Assembly (NCBI GenBank): GCA_963971575.1
Contig: OZ020624.1
Span: forward strand, 8,242,903 to 8,306,902
Source of the DNA: Liopterus haemorrhoidalis
Taxonomy: Eukaryota; Arthropoda; Insecta; Coleoptera; Dytiscidae
Direction: 5' to 3'
Length of the DNA stretch: 64,000 nt
In this document: positions 23,031-34,344 of the stretch, one piece after another
Position numbering within the stretch: the first letter of the stretch is position 1
Layout of the letters: each line of letters starts with the position of its first letter
Translations under genes and position numbers: made by a program
Notes under the pieces: generated by a model
Told to the model about the DNA's origin: nothing
The model's input: only the letters and a program-made list of their open reading frames with translations
Databases searched by the model: none

Positions 23031-23810
23031 CAATTTTATTTTTTGTTTTTTTTTTCATAATTATTTTGTTTAAATTAATTTGTTAAAATTCTAGTTATAT
23101 TTTAGCACATTTTGAATTTAATTTTCAAGAGCGTAAATTTAATAACCAATTAGAATTATATTTTCATTCTATGTGTCATTTATACGAATCCAGAGGGACG
23201 GAGCGTATGATTTAAGACAACCAATGAAAGTCATAGGCCCAATTTTCAAAATCTTAATGAACCTTGTTATATAAAAAAAATACTGCACTTATTTAGAAAC
23301 CTAAATAATGATATTAGGTATTCGAATTAAAATTAACAAAAAAATATTTAAATATAAAATTTGTTTTTAAAGCTCTGAGATTAACAGACGATAAATTATT
23401 TTAAAAAGATCGTTCATTTTTCCGTGGTTACTACAAAGCAAAATTTGTCCTACACACTCAGCATGCCGCCTTCACTTATTATATACCTGCAAAACCCTGC
23501 AATGTGTGAAAATTCACACTTCACATCAATTTTTTCGGCCTACTTTCACGTAATGTTGTTTTTAATTATCTACAAAATTTTAAAATTACAAAATGTTTTC
23601 TGCAAATAATTTTTCTTAGGTTTATTTTACTTTATCGTGTTTTACTTTATGGTTTGGTGTTTTCTTCTTTTGTTGCGCCAACGTCTTGCTTTTTCTTTTG
23701 AATATCTCTAGTTTTTGAAAATAATTTCTGGTTCATTTTTACAGACCCTTATTCTGTGACGTTTGTTCTTTTCTTTTATCCTGTGTTTTATAAACTTTTC
23801 TACATATACT

Positions 23811-24111
23811 TAGGGTGACCAGATTTCAGTGAAGGGAAACCGGGACACAGGAAAAAAAAAGAAGGTCCTTGTTTCCACCCAGATCCAAGTGAAGAACAAA
23901 AAACAAAAAAGGTCCTCACCTCTCAAATTCAAAGTGAAAAGCAAAAAAAAGCAAGGTCCTCACCTACCCAAATTCAAAGTGAAGAGCAAAAAAAAAAAGG
24001 TCCTCACCTCCCCAAATTCAAAGTGAAGAGCAAAAAAAACAAAGGTCCTCACCTCTCAGATTTAAAGTGACGAACAAAGAGATTCAAAAACCGGGACGGA
24101 TGGTCACCCTA
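23811..24111. mobile_element. hAT-like MITE containing a minisatellite
   Basis: TIRs TAGGGTGACCA and TGGTCACCCTA, flanked by CATATACT on the left and CATATTGT on the right, a decayed 8-bp duplication. The interior is about five copies of a roughly 42-bp repeat containing AAGGTCCTCACCTC and CAAATTCAAAGTGAAG. The lysine-rich open frame at 23829-24026 only reflects this repeat. Confidence 0.82.
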
Positions 24112-24122
24112 CATATTGTCAG

Positions 24123-24355
24123 CTGACAATAACTGAAGCGCCTCTAGTGAGATTTTGAGAAACTGACGGTTGTCGAGTTTGTGACAAGAATGGGAATATG
24201 TTCTTAGAAGTGGAAAGACAGTTAAAGACCATTTTAGAGTGTGTTCCCGTGTGTTTCAATAAATATCACATGAAGATACCATTGAACCTGTCAAAAATAT
24301 CCTACCAAAGTCAGCCATGATGTGAATGCAGTAGCGCCTCTATCGGTAGTGTCAG
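24123..24355. mobile_element. MITE related to the 20608 element
   Basis: Ends CTGACAATAACTGAAG and, on the other side, GGTAGTGTCAG, which are imperfect inverted repeats. GCGCCTCTA is present near both ends. It shares its left end with the right half of the element at 20608-20814. Confidence 0.55.
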
Positions 24356-24359
24356 ATGC

Positions 24360-25375
24360 CAATACTGGATGTCCCATTTAATCGTGAATGTATCTCGAAT
24401 ATTGCTCGAGGTAGGACTTCGGTTAAATTAGGTCAAATTATCACTCTAACTAATGAATGACACTTCATTTGTTGATAAAGACGCAAATAGCCTTTGTTGC
24501 CAAAATTGTTAATTAACCAACATTTGTTGATAAAATGAATGGCACACAAAATTTAAACAAAAAAACAATAGCGCCAAATTTAATTTTCCCCTATACCTTT
24601 TTTATTGAAAATAATAATAACAATAATAATATTTATTCTCATAAACCTAAGTTGGTTTTACACAGTTCAATTTATTAATCAATAAATTAATCAATAGTTT
24701 TATCAATTATTTAAACAATTTATTAAAAACCCTGAAAATAAGAGAATTATTTTACACTCATCAATTTATTTATCAATTTTTTTGAAAATTTTATGTTACC
24801 ATCTTTAAAACATTTTGACATATTTTTCAAAATGAAAATTTAGAAAAAATCTTCACAAAAACATACAAAATTACGTGCTAACCTAGAAGAAATAACCTGG
24901 AAGATGGTGAATTAGAACGTTTGCGGTTCTAAGTGGAACTGTCAATTTTGAAAATGAAACACATAACCTATACATTTCTTGTTTATGCCACAACCAAACA
25001 GTTGGCAATAAGAAAACAGATAAAAATGTACCTAGAATTCCCTAAAAAAATTATGAAAAATAAACTTGTTCTATTTTAAAAATAAATTGATCAATTTTTT
25101 TATCAATAAATTGACCAATTTATTGATGAAATTTGATCACTGTACACACATCAATAAATTGAAGGTCAAGATTTAAATAATTTGTTTAATTAAAATTAAA
25201 AACTCCCAGTGATCTTTTCTGCATTTGTTTCGTATTCAAGTCTTCATTATATATTTATAAATGGCTTTATTTTTTCACTCTACACTTTAAAGTGTAGAGT
25301 GTAGTGCGGTGTGTAGCTCGGTCCTCACTATTCCGATTCCCATCTATTTTCATTATGGAGATTTTTTCAGATTTT
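24360..25375. other. Very AT-rich tract with repeated ATCAATAAATTGAT motifs
   Basis: From about 24660 to 25160 the motif TTTATTGATNAATTTAT and its complement recur many times in both orientations. This could be an old foldback element: CAATTTATTAATCAA on the left and CAATTTATTGATG (reverse complement) on the right. No coding signal. Confidence 0.5.
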
Positions 25376-25379
25376 TAGA

Positions 25380-25698
25380 TCAACCCCTCTGAGAGATAGG
25401 GTGGGGTTGTTCCACCCATTACGAGGTTTCATTTGGTATGCTACTCAAAATTTAAAAAAATATTTATTTTTTTATTAAATACACATTTGTTTATATTTAT
25501 CTCGGGATGTGTTTTTTGGAACTCACAGTATTTTTCTATATGCGGGTCAAAGTGTTGTATAAGCATGCCAAATTTCAACTTTCTATGTTAAGCCGTTTTG
25601 CTACAATTTCTACCGTACAGACAAACAGAGACATGAAGACAGATAATCCTTATAACGATTTTTTGGTGGTCATACCTTCAAAACCCAAAAAATGGGAA
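25380..25698 (+). repeat. Family M fragment I (diverged, no expanded microsatellite)
   Basis: Matches the microsatellite-proximal third of family M: GATGTGTTTTTTGGA, TATGCGGGTCAAAG, AAATTTCAACTTTCTA and the end CATACCTTCAAAACCC. At the microsatellite position there is only ACAGACAAACAGAGACATG, an unexpanded state. Confidence 0.8.
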
Positions 25699-25744
25699 TA
25701 ATTCTTACCTAAATTATTTTAAATTACGATTTTCAAGGTGTATA

Positions 25745-25890
25745 CGAAACAGCGAATCCGAAAACGGATATCCGAAAGCATGTATCCGGAGTCGGGTATC
25801 CGAAACATTATATCCGGACCCGGGTACTCGAAACGGGTATCCGGAACCGAGTTACACGAAAATTACGTACCCGATTTTATCTGAAACCTG
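25745..25890. repeat. Cluster of GGTATCCGAAA-type motifs
   Basis: Around eight copies of (C)GGGTATCCGAAAC / CGGATATCCGAAA in one orientation within about 130 bp. Dense short subterminal motifs of this kind occur next to hAT ends elsewhere in the window, but no terminus is evident here. Confidence 0.65.
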
Positions 25891-25973
25891 GAACCGAGAC
25901 CTCAAAAACCGATAATGGTTCCTAAGAGTAATTAAAAGCCATAAGTCATATCACAAGATTGTTGTTAGTTGTA

Positions 25974-26908
25974 AGGTCAAGGAGGGTAATAAGGCCCGGG
26001 CGGAAATAAGGCCCACTTTTGAATTTGGCGCCTTAGCAGTGAAATTCAGAATTCACATGTTCACAGTATATTAGTATGTGCTATTGCTATATATTAACAG
26101 GTGGCAGTACTTTGTTTTTTTTAATGTATAGAGATATACACATGTAAACAACAACAGCGCAGTGTTTGCTTCTCTACTGTAAGTGAATTTAACTGTAAGT
26201 ATGTTTTTTACTTATATGCCATTATTTAAATATCATGCATGTTTATTTCAATAACTTGCTAGTACATAATAGTACATTCTATATTATTTTATTTTTCATA
26301 ACGTACAAATTAGTCAATAAAACTATGGTGTAAACATTTAACCGCCAAGCTGATAATAAGGCCCACAGTGTAAAATCGTTGGGCCGACATGCGTTGCTGC
26401 ATAAATTGCCGTCTTTGGGTCCACGAAGACTGTGTTGGACTGACGAAGGAGGACAAAGATGAATTTATTTGTCCAAATTGCATGAATTAAATAATTGTTT
26501 GTCTTATTTTTATTTGTCCATTATTTAATAATTTTTGTTGTCTAATTTTCAATTTATTTGCCCTAATTGCATGAATTAAATAATTGTTTTGCCATAATTT
26601 TTCAAAATAATTTAAAAATAAAACAATCAGACCAATATTCCGGTGTTTTATACGCTTTTTTATACCCTAATTTATATTTGCTATATGGGCCTTAATTAAC
26701 GACTTTTCTATAAATAAGGCCCGATGCAGACATTTTTTTAATTGCATAACTTAGTGATTCGTTTATCAAATACATATGTAATAAATTATTATATTATAAA
26801 AATATGTTCAAATTATTATTTAAAAATAAATTTATAACAAAATTGTTATTGTATAAATTAAAAAAAAAATAAAAAGTGTTAGGTGGGCCTTATTACCCTC
26901 CTTGACCT
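25974..26908 (+). mobile_element. TIR element with AATAAGGCCC subterminal repeats
   Basis: TIRs AGGTCAAGGAGGGTAATAAG and the complement ending CTCCTTGACCT. Flanks are TAGTTGTA and TAGTTGTT, an 8-bp duplication with one mismatch. The motif AATAAGGCCC and its complement recur near 25990, 26010, 26355, 26690, 26713 and 26885. A short zinc-finger coding remnant lies inside. The 8-bp duplication suggests hAT-like or a related superfamily, but this is uncertain. Confidence 0.75.
26389..26490 (+). pseudogene. PHD-like zinc finger, C-terminal remnant
   Basis: A 33-residue frame with the pattern C-x2-C-(x)2-W-V-H-x2-C-VG-(x)10-C-x2-C (residues 4, 7, 10, 12, 15, 28, 31), ending MN and a stop. This is the C-terminal half of a PHD-type finger. 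Such fingers occur at the C-termini of several insect transposases, where they are thought to help in binding chromatin or DNA. No transposase core is present, so this is either the end of a deleted ORF or a captured finger. Confidence 0.65.
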
Positions 26909-27300
26909 TAGTTGTTAACTACAACTTTATACTAAAATTTGCTAATAAGTAAAAAATAACGTATTAACTTAATGTTAACACATCTTTAACAATGTATCCC
27001 AATATCCAGTTTTCCCCAAAGTCAAATTAACAGTTAAGATTTCTCATTTTTGCTAATCATGTTCTTACCTGTTTCATTTATTCTTGAGAATGAATGGTTA
27101 TATTCATAGTCTTCTATTCACTTCCATTCATTCCTTTCTAATCATCAATTCACTTCTGTCAGTTATACCAACAAATTTTAACAAATCAATCCACTTTCCG
27201 TTCGCTCATCCAGTCATCATACCGCTGAACAAACAGCAGGGGTCTTGTGGATCAACCCTCTATTAAACCAGTGGCGTGCCAAAGAAAATTAATTGATTTT
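26909..27300. other. Unassigned AT-rich sequence
   Basis: No recognised element or coding region. Confidence 0.5.
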
Positions 27301-27789
27301 GAATCAGTGGCGCAGCCAGGATTTTGTCTTGGGGAGGGCCGAATCAAATTTCAACGGCACTCGGGCCGCATACGGCCCTCAACCTCATTTTTTGTGGCCC
27401 CTGAAGCGGTAGTCAAAATCACTTGAGCTTATTTAGGGGAAAAATATATTTAAAAATGTAAAATAAACTCTCTTTTTCTTTTCTGTTTATAAACCAGTGG
27501 CGAAGGGACACCTCCGCTAGACTTGCCCTCCTATAAAAAAAAATAATAATAAAAAAAAAAAAAAATTTTTAAAGGAGATTTAGGTAAATCTTCAAAAATA
27601 CATCAAATTATGTCCTATACAAATTTTTGTCCAAGGTTTGGTATACTAATTACGATTTTTTTTAAATTTTAAAGTTTAATAGCTTCCGTTTCCGGTTTCG
27701 GATTTTAATAAAAAAAACAATAGGGTTCTTCCCAATTATTAGAAGAATTTTTTAGTACCAGAACGAACTCTTTAAGTTAAACTGTTTTT

Positions 27790-27990
27790 GAGTTATCGTG
27801 TATACACACAGACACACACACAGACACACACACAGACACACACACAGGCACACACACATACGGACGGTACTTCTAAAATATGTTTTTTGGATTCCCTGGA
27901 CCATGAAACGTGGGCATCAGTCAAAATCTCGACATCGAAAATTTTCGCGATTACAATACTTGCCCCTTATATATTAAGGTCGGGCAAGTA
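27790..27990 (+). repeat. Family L microsatellite repeat, copy 1
   Basis: An imperfect (ACACACAG)n array at 27805-27860 is followed by ACGGACGGT, AATCTCGACATCGAAA, TTACAATACTTGCCCC and TATATATTAAGG. The same downstream order is seen at 31205-31415. Family L resembles family M in layout (microsatellite, then a short conserved tail) but not in sequence. Confidence 0.6.
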
Positions 27991-28179
27991 AAAAATGTCA
28001 AGAAACCCTTCGGGATATTTAAAGTTCCATCACTGCTTATCATTTTGCATGTAAAATAGACTGCGACCCAAATCAGTTCGGCACCCCTGCTGTTGGATAT
28101 TGATGTTTATATCAAATAATAATTCCATTATTTGTTGATAAAAAAATGTAATTGATGTAAATGTAATTTCACTTAATTT

Positions 28180-28360
28180 TTTCTTCGATAAATACATATT
28201 TATTTATATTTTTCGCGGGATATATTTTTGAAGTCTCAATATTTGTCTTACTTATGTTCAGTTCTCTAAATCAGCCGCTTGGCCACAATTTGTACCGAAC
28301 GGACTCATGTGACGGAATAAGGATTTCTTGATTATACCTACGAAAACCTAAAAATAACTT
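28180..28360 (+). repeat. Family M fragment J (diverged)
   Basis: Matches the same end of family M as fragment I: TTATATTTTTCGCGGGATAT, then AGCCGCTTGGCCACAATT, GTACCGAACGGAC and CTACGAAAACCTAAAAA. At the microsatellite position there is no tetranucleotide array at all. Confidence 0.7.
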
Positions 28361-28735
28361 ATAAATATGCATTTTCTGTTAATTTCAACACTAATCATAA
28401 TAAAATATAGCTTATTATTATTGTAAAATACATAAGTTATTTTGCTGTACGATTATGATAAATTTGTTAAATTTTCATTTCTTTGGACCTTCAGAGGGGG
28501 CTTGTGCCCCCCCTCCCTCTGACGCCACTGTTGTTCAGTACAACTTGTATCAGTCTTTTTTGTGTGTAAAACATCATAATTTCAAAAATACCTAAGAAGA
28601 TATTGATATTCACATTTATCTACAAAATAAAATCAAATACCGATTTTAAAAGCGCGATTGTCTCCAAAACTACTCTCTTTATTATATTTCTACTATTTCT
28701 ACTCTATTTCACGTTTGAGGTGTCATTTTAAAATA

Positions 28736-29501
28736 GGGGAAACTTTTTAAGATCGCAGCGCCGTATGCGGCAAAGCTGGAACACTCGAAAGCCACATTAA
28801 ACTGTTATTCGTGTATTTGTTTACATGGTGAAAATGAACACGAGTTGTATTTTTCCTGTTTTCCGAGCTTTTTTTTAATTTAAAGATAATCTACGATTTA
28901 CAAGATATGTAATAATATACTATTCTAAAGAAATTTCAAGGATATTTTTAGTTTTTCATTGTATTTTTTATTCTTTTTGACTGTCTGTCAATATAATAAC
29001 AACTAAAATATGGTAAATATATTAGTAAAAATTAATATCTCTGCCTGAAAAAGTAGAAGGGCCTTTTAATATATCAACTGATGATTTAGGCAAATTTTGG
29101 GTGTGATAAATGCTTTTTTTCAGTATTTTTTTGGACGTAAAAAATCACTTTCCATAAAATGCAACGGGCAAACATGCATGCATGGCCTTGGATTTTGGCC
29201 CATTTTTAGTTTTTGAGTCCATAAAAACCTACGATCCACTTTCTCTCTGCCTCCAAACGTCGTTTCAATTGATATTTTTTTCGATTTAGGTAAATTATGG
29301 AATGTTTCAGAAGGATTCTTCATTATTCACGATTTACATTGCGGCACACAACAAAATTGATTGTTTTTTTCCATGATACACCAAAATAAAACAGAAACAA
29401 CAAAAAAACACGTATTTCTCCATTGAACAAAACAAAACAATGTGGCTTTCGTATCTTTCACAAATTGCCACCAGATGTCAGGGCGCTTAGGAAGTTTCCC
29501 C
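28736..29501. mobile_element. TA-flanked TIR element
   Basis: Inverted ends GGGGAAACTTTTTAAG and the complementary CTTAGGAAGTTTCCCC, flanked by TA at 28734-28735 and 29502-29503, which suggests the Tc1/mariner/pogo group. About 766 bp with no recognised transposase; the frame at 29120-29323 has no family motif. Confidence 0.75.
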
Positions 29502-29744
29502 TATTACATTCTGAAGGTTATACCGAAGTCAGATTTCCACTTTATCTTATCTGAATCGAGTAATTAGTTGTTTAAAACAGTTTTACCATTTGATTGTGCG
29601 AATGTTTTAGACGATGTGTCGGGGGGAAAACAGATTTGGCGTAAATTGGCTTTTTGATATTTTCAAAAAAGTATAATAAACGTAAAATAAAACGTTATAT
29701 ATGAAGTAAAGATTGGGTAAAAAGAAGAGCCTTATTCATAGGTA

Positions 29745-29930
29745 ATGTTGAATTTTGCATCTAAAAATTGGTATTATTTTTTACGGATGGATAAAGAAAT
29801 CTATTTAAGGGTCCTGTCATTAGTTACACCATTAATTAAGAAGACATGTACTATAATGAGACAAGCCGTACCACCTCAGGAAAGTTTAACAGCTACTTTA
29901 AGATTTTTGCGAGAAGTTATGGAGCCATAA
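29745..29930 (+). pseudogene. Harbinger transposase N-terminal fragment
   Basis: Encodes FLRMDKEIYLRVLSLVTPLIKK, then TIMRQAVPPQESLTATLRFL. This is the conserved N-terminal block of PIF/Harbinger transposases, comparable to the fragment at 9192-9512 but clearly a different family. It stops after REVMEP; the nuclease domain is absent. Upstream, another frame has WVKRRALFIG-like residues that could be the preceding part. Element termini were not found. Confidence 0.78.
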
Positions 29931-30245
29931 ATGTCGACTCACATTTTTCAGTTCCTTTCGAGTTACTTCTTATATCATTTATTTTCATAAGTTCTTCGGT
30001 TGGCAGCGATATCGAATTATTTTAATTTCTAACCTAACTTAACTAATTTTAAATATGCGGTATCTTATTCTACTCGGCAGTGGCGTACCCAGGGGAGCCC
30101 CCCCCCAAGAAATAAGGAAATAAAAATAAAAACCTACAAACACACTAGAAATTTTTCACCCTCGTTTTAGGTAAATAAATCAATTTAAAAATAGAGATGA
30201 GGACTTTTTTCTTGTTTAGGTCGTCACTTATATTTTAGAAGTGAG
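29931..30245. other. Short unassigned stretch with hAT-like end
   Basis: CAGTGGCGTACCCAGGGG at about 30081 resembles a hAT left terminus. At 30195-30240 there is one diverged unit of the AGGACTTTTT/GTCGTCACTT minisatellite described at 33950-34160. Confidence 0.5.
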
Positions 30246-30246
30246 G

Positions 30247-30790
30247 AACTTTTTAGGGTTTTGCAGGTATGACCACAACTCCCTTATAACGTCATTTTGT
30301 CGTCTGTTTGTCTGTCTGTCTGTCTGTTCGGTAAAAATTGTAGCCAAACGGCTAAACCTAGAGAGTTGAAATTTTGCATGCTTATACAACTCTTTGACCC
30401 GCACATAGGAAAAATACTAAAACATCTAAAAAACATATCCTCTAAAATATAAACAAATATGAGCTCATTGAAAAAAAAATATATATATACAAATTTTTTA
30501 TTTAATTCTGAGTGGGTATCAAATGAGAGCCCTCAGTACGTGGATTAACGATCAAAGTTTTATTTTACAAAATAAATTATTTTGATGCGATTTTAGCCAA
30601 AATGTGCAAAAAAAAAATTGCCCCACACCCTGTAGCACAGATGGTTGAAACTAAAAATCTGAAAAAATCTAAGCAATGTACATTTGTGTGAACCGGAATA
30701 GTACAATAAGAATTTGAATCAGATTATGTTTTCGAAAAATAATGCATTTTTTGTGTTTTTTGGTTGACGATGTACAAAAGTTATAATTAC
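30247..30790 (-). repeat. Family M fragment B
   Basis: Same orientation as copy A: AGGGTTTTGCAGGTATGACC, a short TCTG array of about five units (30303-30327), then GGTAAAAATTGTAGCC and the AT-rich body. Similarity ends near 30785, before the tRNA-like segment. Confidence 0.85.
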
Positions 30791-31204
30791 TAATTACTAC
30801 TAGTTAAAAAATAAAATAATTGAAAAAAATCAGCTGTGGCCACCACAGGATCGACCGCCATCATAAAGTTCTTGTATAAAATACATTCTAGCAGCAGAGT
30901 AGAAATAACTTGGCCTAATATTTTCTAACAGAGATATTATTTATCATGACCATAGAAACGTTACACATAAGTATGAATAAATTGAGACTTGGAAAAAATT
31001 TCGAAAATTTTTTAATTTTTTTTCGTTTTATCAAAAAATGTCTCAAATACAAGTTGTTAGTTATTGCTTTTATAGCTATTGTTCAATAATTTTTTTCGAA
31101 ATATATTTCTGTTGTGAAATATTCGCAAAAATCTTAAAATCGACACGAGTAAACACCTATTTTTAGTCAACTGATTTTTACCAAAAGTTGATCAACTCGT
31201 GCCA
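30791..31204. other. Unassigned AT-rich sequence
   Basis: No element end or coding region recognised. Confidence 0.5.
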
Positions 31205-31415
31205 TTGATGGCAGAAGCTTAAATATGAAGTTTCATAAAAATCCTTTCAGTCAAATTTGCTTTGCACGTCTACACAGACAGACAGACAGACGGACGGACG
31301 GACGAACACACGGACAGACGGACAGACAGACAGACATCAATTCGTGGCGATCCATCGAAATCTCGAAACGTCCAAATCGGTATGATCACAATACCTCCCT
31401 TATATATGTTGGCGG

Positions 31416-32716
31416 CAGAGCTGGGATGTACTCGAGTACAAAAGTATTCGAGTACAGTAATTAAGTACTTTTACTGTACTCTGTACTCGTATTCGAGTAC
31501 ATATTTTACCCAGTACTTTGTACTTGTACTCCTGTCAAATTTTTGGAATGTACTCGTGTACCTATTGTGTATGTACTGAAAAATTACCAATTTTGTTCGA
31601 AAAATGGAACTAACTTATTTCAAAGAAACCGAAATACAATATTTAGAAGAATATTGTTTAGTGTTAAAGCCATTGGCGGCTACCCTGGACGTCCTGCAAG
31701 GCCAAGAAAATATTTATTTTGATTTCCTTTTGCCTAGTCTGGCCACCTTAAAAAATAAGTGAGAGAAAATGAAGAATTTAAAATTTAAATACGGAGGAGA
31801 AATATTGTTAAACTGTTGCATAGAAAATTTATCACGAAGATTCGATTCAATTTTTAATATGCAATTTAAAGATGCCATTATTGCCACAGTTTTATGCCCA
31901 AATTTTAAAATACCTTGGTACAATTCAATAAAAAATGAAAGTAATGAAAATGTAACTATTCAAATTATAAAGAAAATGGTTTTGATGCAAGGAGAAAAAG
32001 AATTATTGGATGTTGAGGAAGAAAAAGATAAATATTCTTCTGATGATTTAGATAGCTTTTTCGATTTTTCTGAAAACGATGATAATATGACACAATACAG
32101 AAAAATAATAATTCTCATAATCAAATTGAATTAGAATTATTGAAATATTTGGAAGATAGAAGAACAAATATCCATATGCTGAATGATTACAAGATCTTAA
32201 AAAAACTTTTCTTTAAAAGCAATACATGTTTGCCCTCTTCTGCACCCGTCGAGAGGATATTTTCCTTTGCATCTATAATAGATTCCCCAAGAAGAAATGC
32301 ACTAAGTGACGATAATTTTGAAAAACTTGTTCTCTTAAAGGCTAATTCTAAATTCACATCTTAATCTCGTATATTTCACAGTATTATTTTTTGTTCTAAT
32401 TCTAATAATATATATACATATATGTATATATTTATGTAATAAATAATAAAAATTTCTTTATATTACAATTAACCAATTGTTTTTATATCATATAACTATA
32501 ACCTATAAGTAAAATATATACGAGTATGTATACATATCACTTTTTTACTTATCCGGATAAACGACCGGATGACGTATTAGTACTTGTACTTGTACTCGAA
32601 AATAAGTACTTGAAGTACATGAGTATTGTACTCGTACGTATACTCAAGTCCAGTTTTTCCAAAGTACTTAGTACTCAGTACTTAAGTACATTTTAGTTGT
32701 ACTCGTCCCAAATGTG
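31416..32716 (+). mobile_element. hAT element with GTACTCGAGTAC subterminal repeats
   Basis: Starts CAGAGCTGGGATGTAC and ends GTACTCGTCCCAAATGTG. It is flanked by a perfect 8-bp duplication GTTGGCGG (31408-31415 and 32717-32724). Both subterminal regions contain many GTACTCGAGTAC, GTACTTGTACT and AAGTAC motifs. Encodes a degenerate hAT transposase C-terminal half. Confidence 0.93.
31604..32364 (+). pseudogene. hAT transposase C-terminal half
   Basis: The frame from 31604 reads LVLKPLAATLDVLQGQE, then a TGA at 31759, then continues in frame through FKDAIIATVLCPNFK. A frameshift near 32100 leads to YLEDRR and the hAT dimerisation domain: [33 protein letters not shown] and [13 protein letters not shown], ending at 32364. 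SAPVERxFS followed by PRRNxLSDxxFEKLxLLK is diagnostic of the hAT C-terminus. The N-terminal zinc-finger and first catalytic regions are absent. Two inactivating lesions. Confidence 0.9.
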
Positions 32717-32745
32717 GTTGGCGGTCGGTAAAAATGTATAATAAA

Positions 32746-33660
32746 ACCGTCTTGCGGGTCTTAAGCAGTTGCCTAGTTTGCCTAGGCCAAAGTCCGCACC
32801 TGCCCTGAGGTAATCTATTTTCTTGAATTATTTCTTCGTTTTCACAACTTTTTTTTTCTGTTTCATTTATGCCAAAATACAGGTACAGCACTTGTACATA
32901 AATAATTTTAAAATTAAAGTATGTAACTGTAATTGTACTTGATTACATTTTCTAGAAATATACTTGTACTTGTATTTAAGTATACATATTTTTATATCTC
33001 TGGCCATCTCTGGATCTACTTTATGGGTATGGGTAGGTTTTGTATGATCCATGAGAATTAATTCGTTTTTAGGCCATTAAACAGCACTCCACTGCGTTAG
33101 TCCAACCCTCTATCTACTTACCCTATTGGCTCAACACGGCGCAGACCATTAGGCGCTATCAGCCCTCCTATCTACTACACACAGGCATGTGTGTTACAAG
33201 CCGACTCAATGGGTGGTATAAGTATACCACGGGTCGCGTAACGTAAGGTACATGTTTCTGCAGGAATGCTAAATATTTTAGGGAAAATGTTCGTTATAAA
33301 TTGTTAAATAGGGTATTATGGAATTTGCATTGTGTTTTTAGGGATTTTGTTCAGTAAATTGAGTATTCTGGCTGGAGTATTGTTCTTTAAAACGATTTTA
33401 AGGTAGACTTTAATATAATAGATTTATGTGGGGATTGGAATAAATATTTTGGAAGTATTCTGTACCAGACTTGGTAAAGGTACGACTAGCAAGTAGTACT
33501 CTGGCAGTGATATGCTTTTCTGTGTCTCGCGCACAAATTTAATCTTTTCCACACCAAGCATGCTTCTTAACTATACAGAAGTACTGTCTAGCATCGTATT
33601 CTAAGTATACTTCCCACACCCACCTAAATTCCCAATAACTTCGGATTTCGAGCATTCTAA
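32746..33660. other. Unassigned sequence with hAT-like fragments
   Basis: CAGTTGCCTAGTTTGCCTAG with TGCCCTG at 32765-32807, and GTACTTGTATTTAAG followed by TATCTCTGGCCATCTC at 32960-33012, look like stranded hAT ends. The rest (33040-33650) is unassigned and contains no gene that I recognise. Confidence 0.45.
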
Positions 33661-33891
33661 TTACCGTATTTTTCGGACCATAAGCACCTTTTTACGCAGA
33701 AAAATCGCCTTAAAATTGGGGTGCGTCTTATGGTCCGAAGGTATAAGTACGTTGTTTAAAAAGTGTGCGATGTTAGTGTCGAATAAATTCAGCGCGCATA
33801 AAACAGAATCAAGCAAAAAAATATAATAGAAATAAATACAGAATTAGCTGCCATTTCTGGAGGCTTTACAAGTCAACGACAACCCTTGGAT

Positions 33892-34217
33892 CATTGACGG
33901 ACTTTCGCCTTAGACAAAAAAGACATTTGTCTTGGGCCCGTAATTTTCAAGGGCCCGGATTTGGGAGGTGGGGATCTTTTTTTTTTTTGCTCTTCACTTG
34001 GATTTGGGAGGTGAGGACCTTTTTTTTGTTTTGCTCTTCACTTGGATTTGGGAGGTGAAGTCCTTTTTGTTTTGCTCTTCACTTGGATTTAGGAGGTGAG
34101 GACCTTTTTTTTTTTGCTCTTCCCTTGGATTTGGTTGGTAAGGACCTGTTTTTGTTTAGGTTGAGGGCCTGTAAATCAAAAATGTCTTGGGCCCAGCGAA
34201 GGCTTAATCCGCCACTG
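33892..34217. mobile_element. hAT MITE with minisatellite, nested in the pogo-like element
   Basis: Starts CATTGACGGACTTTCGCC and ends in the complement of CAGTGGCGGATTAAGCC. It is flanked by a perfect 8-bp duplication CCTTGGAT (33884-33891 and 34218-34225). GGGCCC-rich segments lie inside both ends. The centre (33955-34160) is four to five copies of a roughly 45-bp repeat containing TTCACTTGGATTTGGGAGG and GAGGACCTTTTT. Confidence 0.92.
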
Positions 34218-34344
34218 CCTTGGATGTGTTGATTCATAAAACATTTATAATTTTATACGGGAAGAGTGGAACAAACGAATGATAAAGCCAAATCACGATG
34301 TTACAGCAACAGGATGTACGAAATGAACAATTTCAGAAGTACCT

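Larger units (their letters stand above)
22316..23536 (-). repeat. Family M repeat, copy A (complete)
   Basis: Complete copy in inverse orientation. One end reads TTTTTAGGGTTTTGTAGGTATG, followed within 40 bp by a (TCTG)n array. The other end reads GCAAAACCCTGCAATGTGTG and a small palindrome (GTGTGAA / TTCACAC). An AGGGTTTYGYAGGTAT motif is present at both ends in inverted orientation. The body is AT-rich and non-coding, with a tRNA-like segment in the middle. Sister copies occur at 36295, 48617, 42986/46349 and 59778, with partial copies elsewhere. I cannot place it in a named superfamily. Confidence 0.88.
27269..28529. mobile_element. Cluster of hAT-type termini
   Basis: Three left-end-like motifs beginning CAGTGGCG lie at about 27270, 27306 and 27496. 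A right-end-like sequence ends GACGCCACTG at 28529. hAT elements commonly begin with CAGTGGCG-like TIRs. None of the left ends pairs with the right end by a good 8-bp duplication, so this is probably several overlapping, partly deleted hAT elements. A stretch rich in GGGCCG/CGGCCC lies at 27340-27410. Confidence 0.55.
31205..32745 (+). repeat. Family L repeat, copy 2, split by a hAT insertion
   Basis: The left part (31205-31415) has an imperfect ACAG/GGAC array at 31270-31340, then AAATCTCGAAACG and ATACCTCCCTTATATATG. The right part resumes after the hAT element as TCGGTAAAAATG, matching the corresponding end of copy 1. Confidence 0.65.

Noticed and set aside
22316..23536. Family M as a Helitron
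   Set aside because: A short palindrome lies near one end, but I do not see the 5' TC and 3' CTRR ends or A-T insertion sites consistently; inverted AGGGTTTYGYAGGTAT motifs at both ends argue otherwise.
23829..24026. Lysine-rich repeat protein
   Set aside because: Produced by translating a roughly 42-bp minisatellite inside a MITE; no start context or homologous protein.
27269..28529. A single complete hAT element
   Set aside because: Three possible left ends and one right end exist, but no pair shares an acceptable 8-bp duplication; reported only as a cluster of termini.
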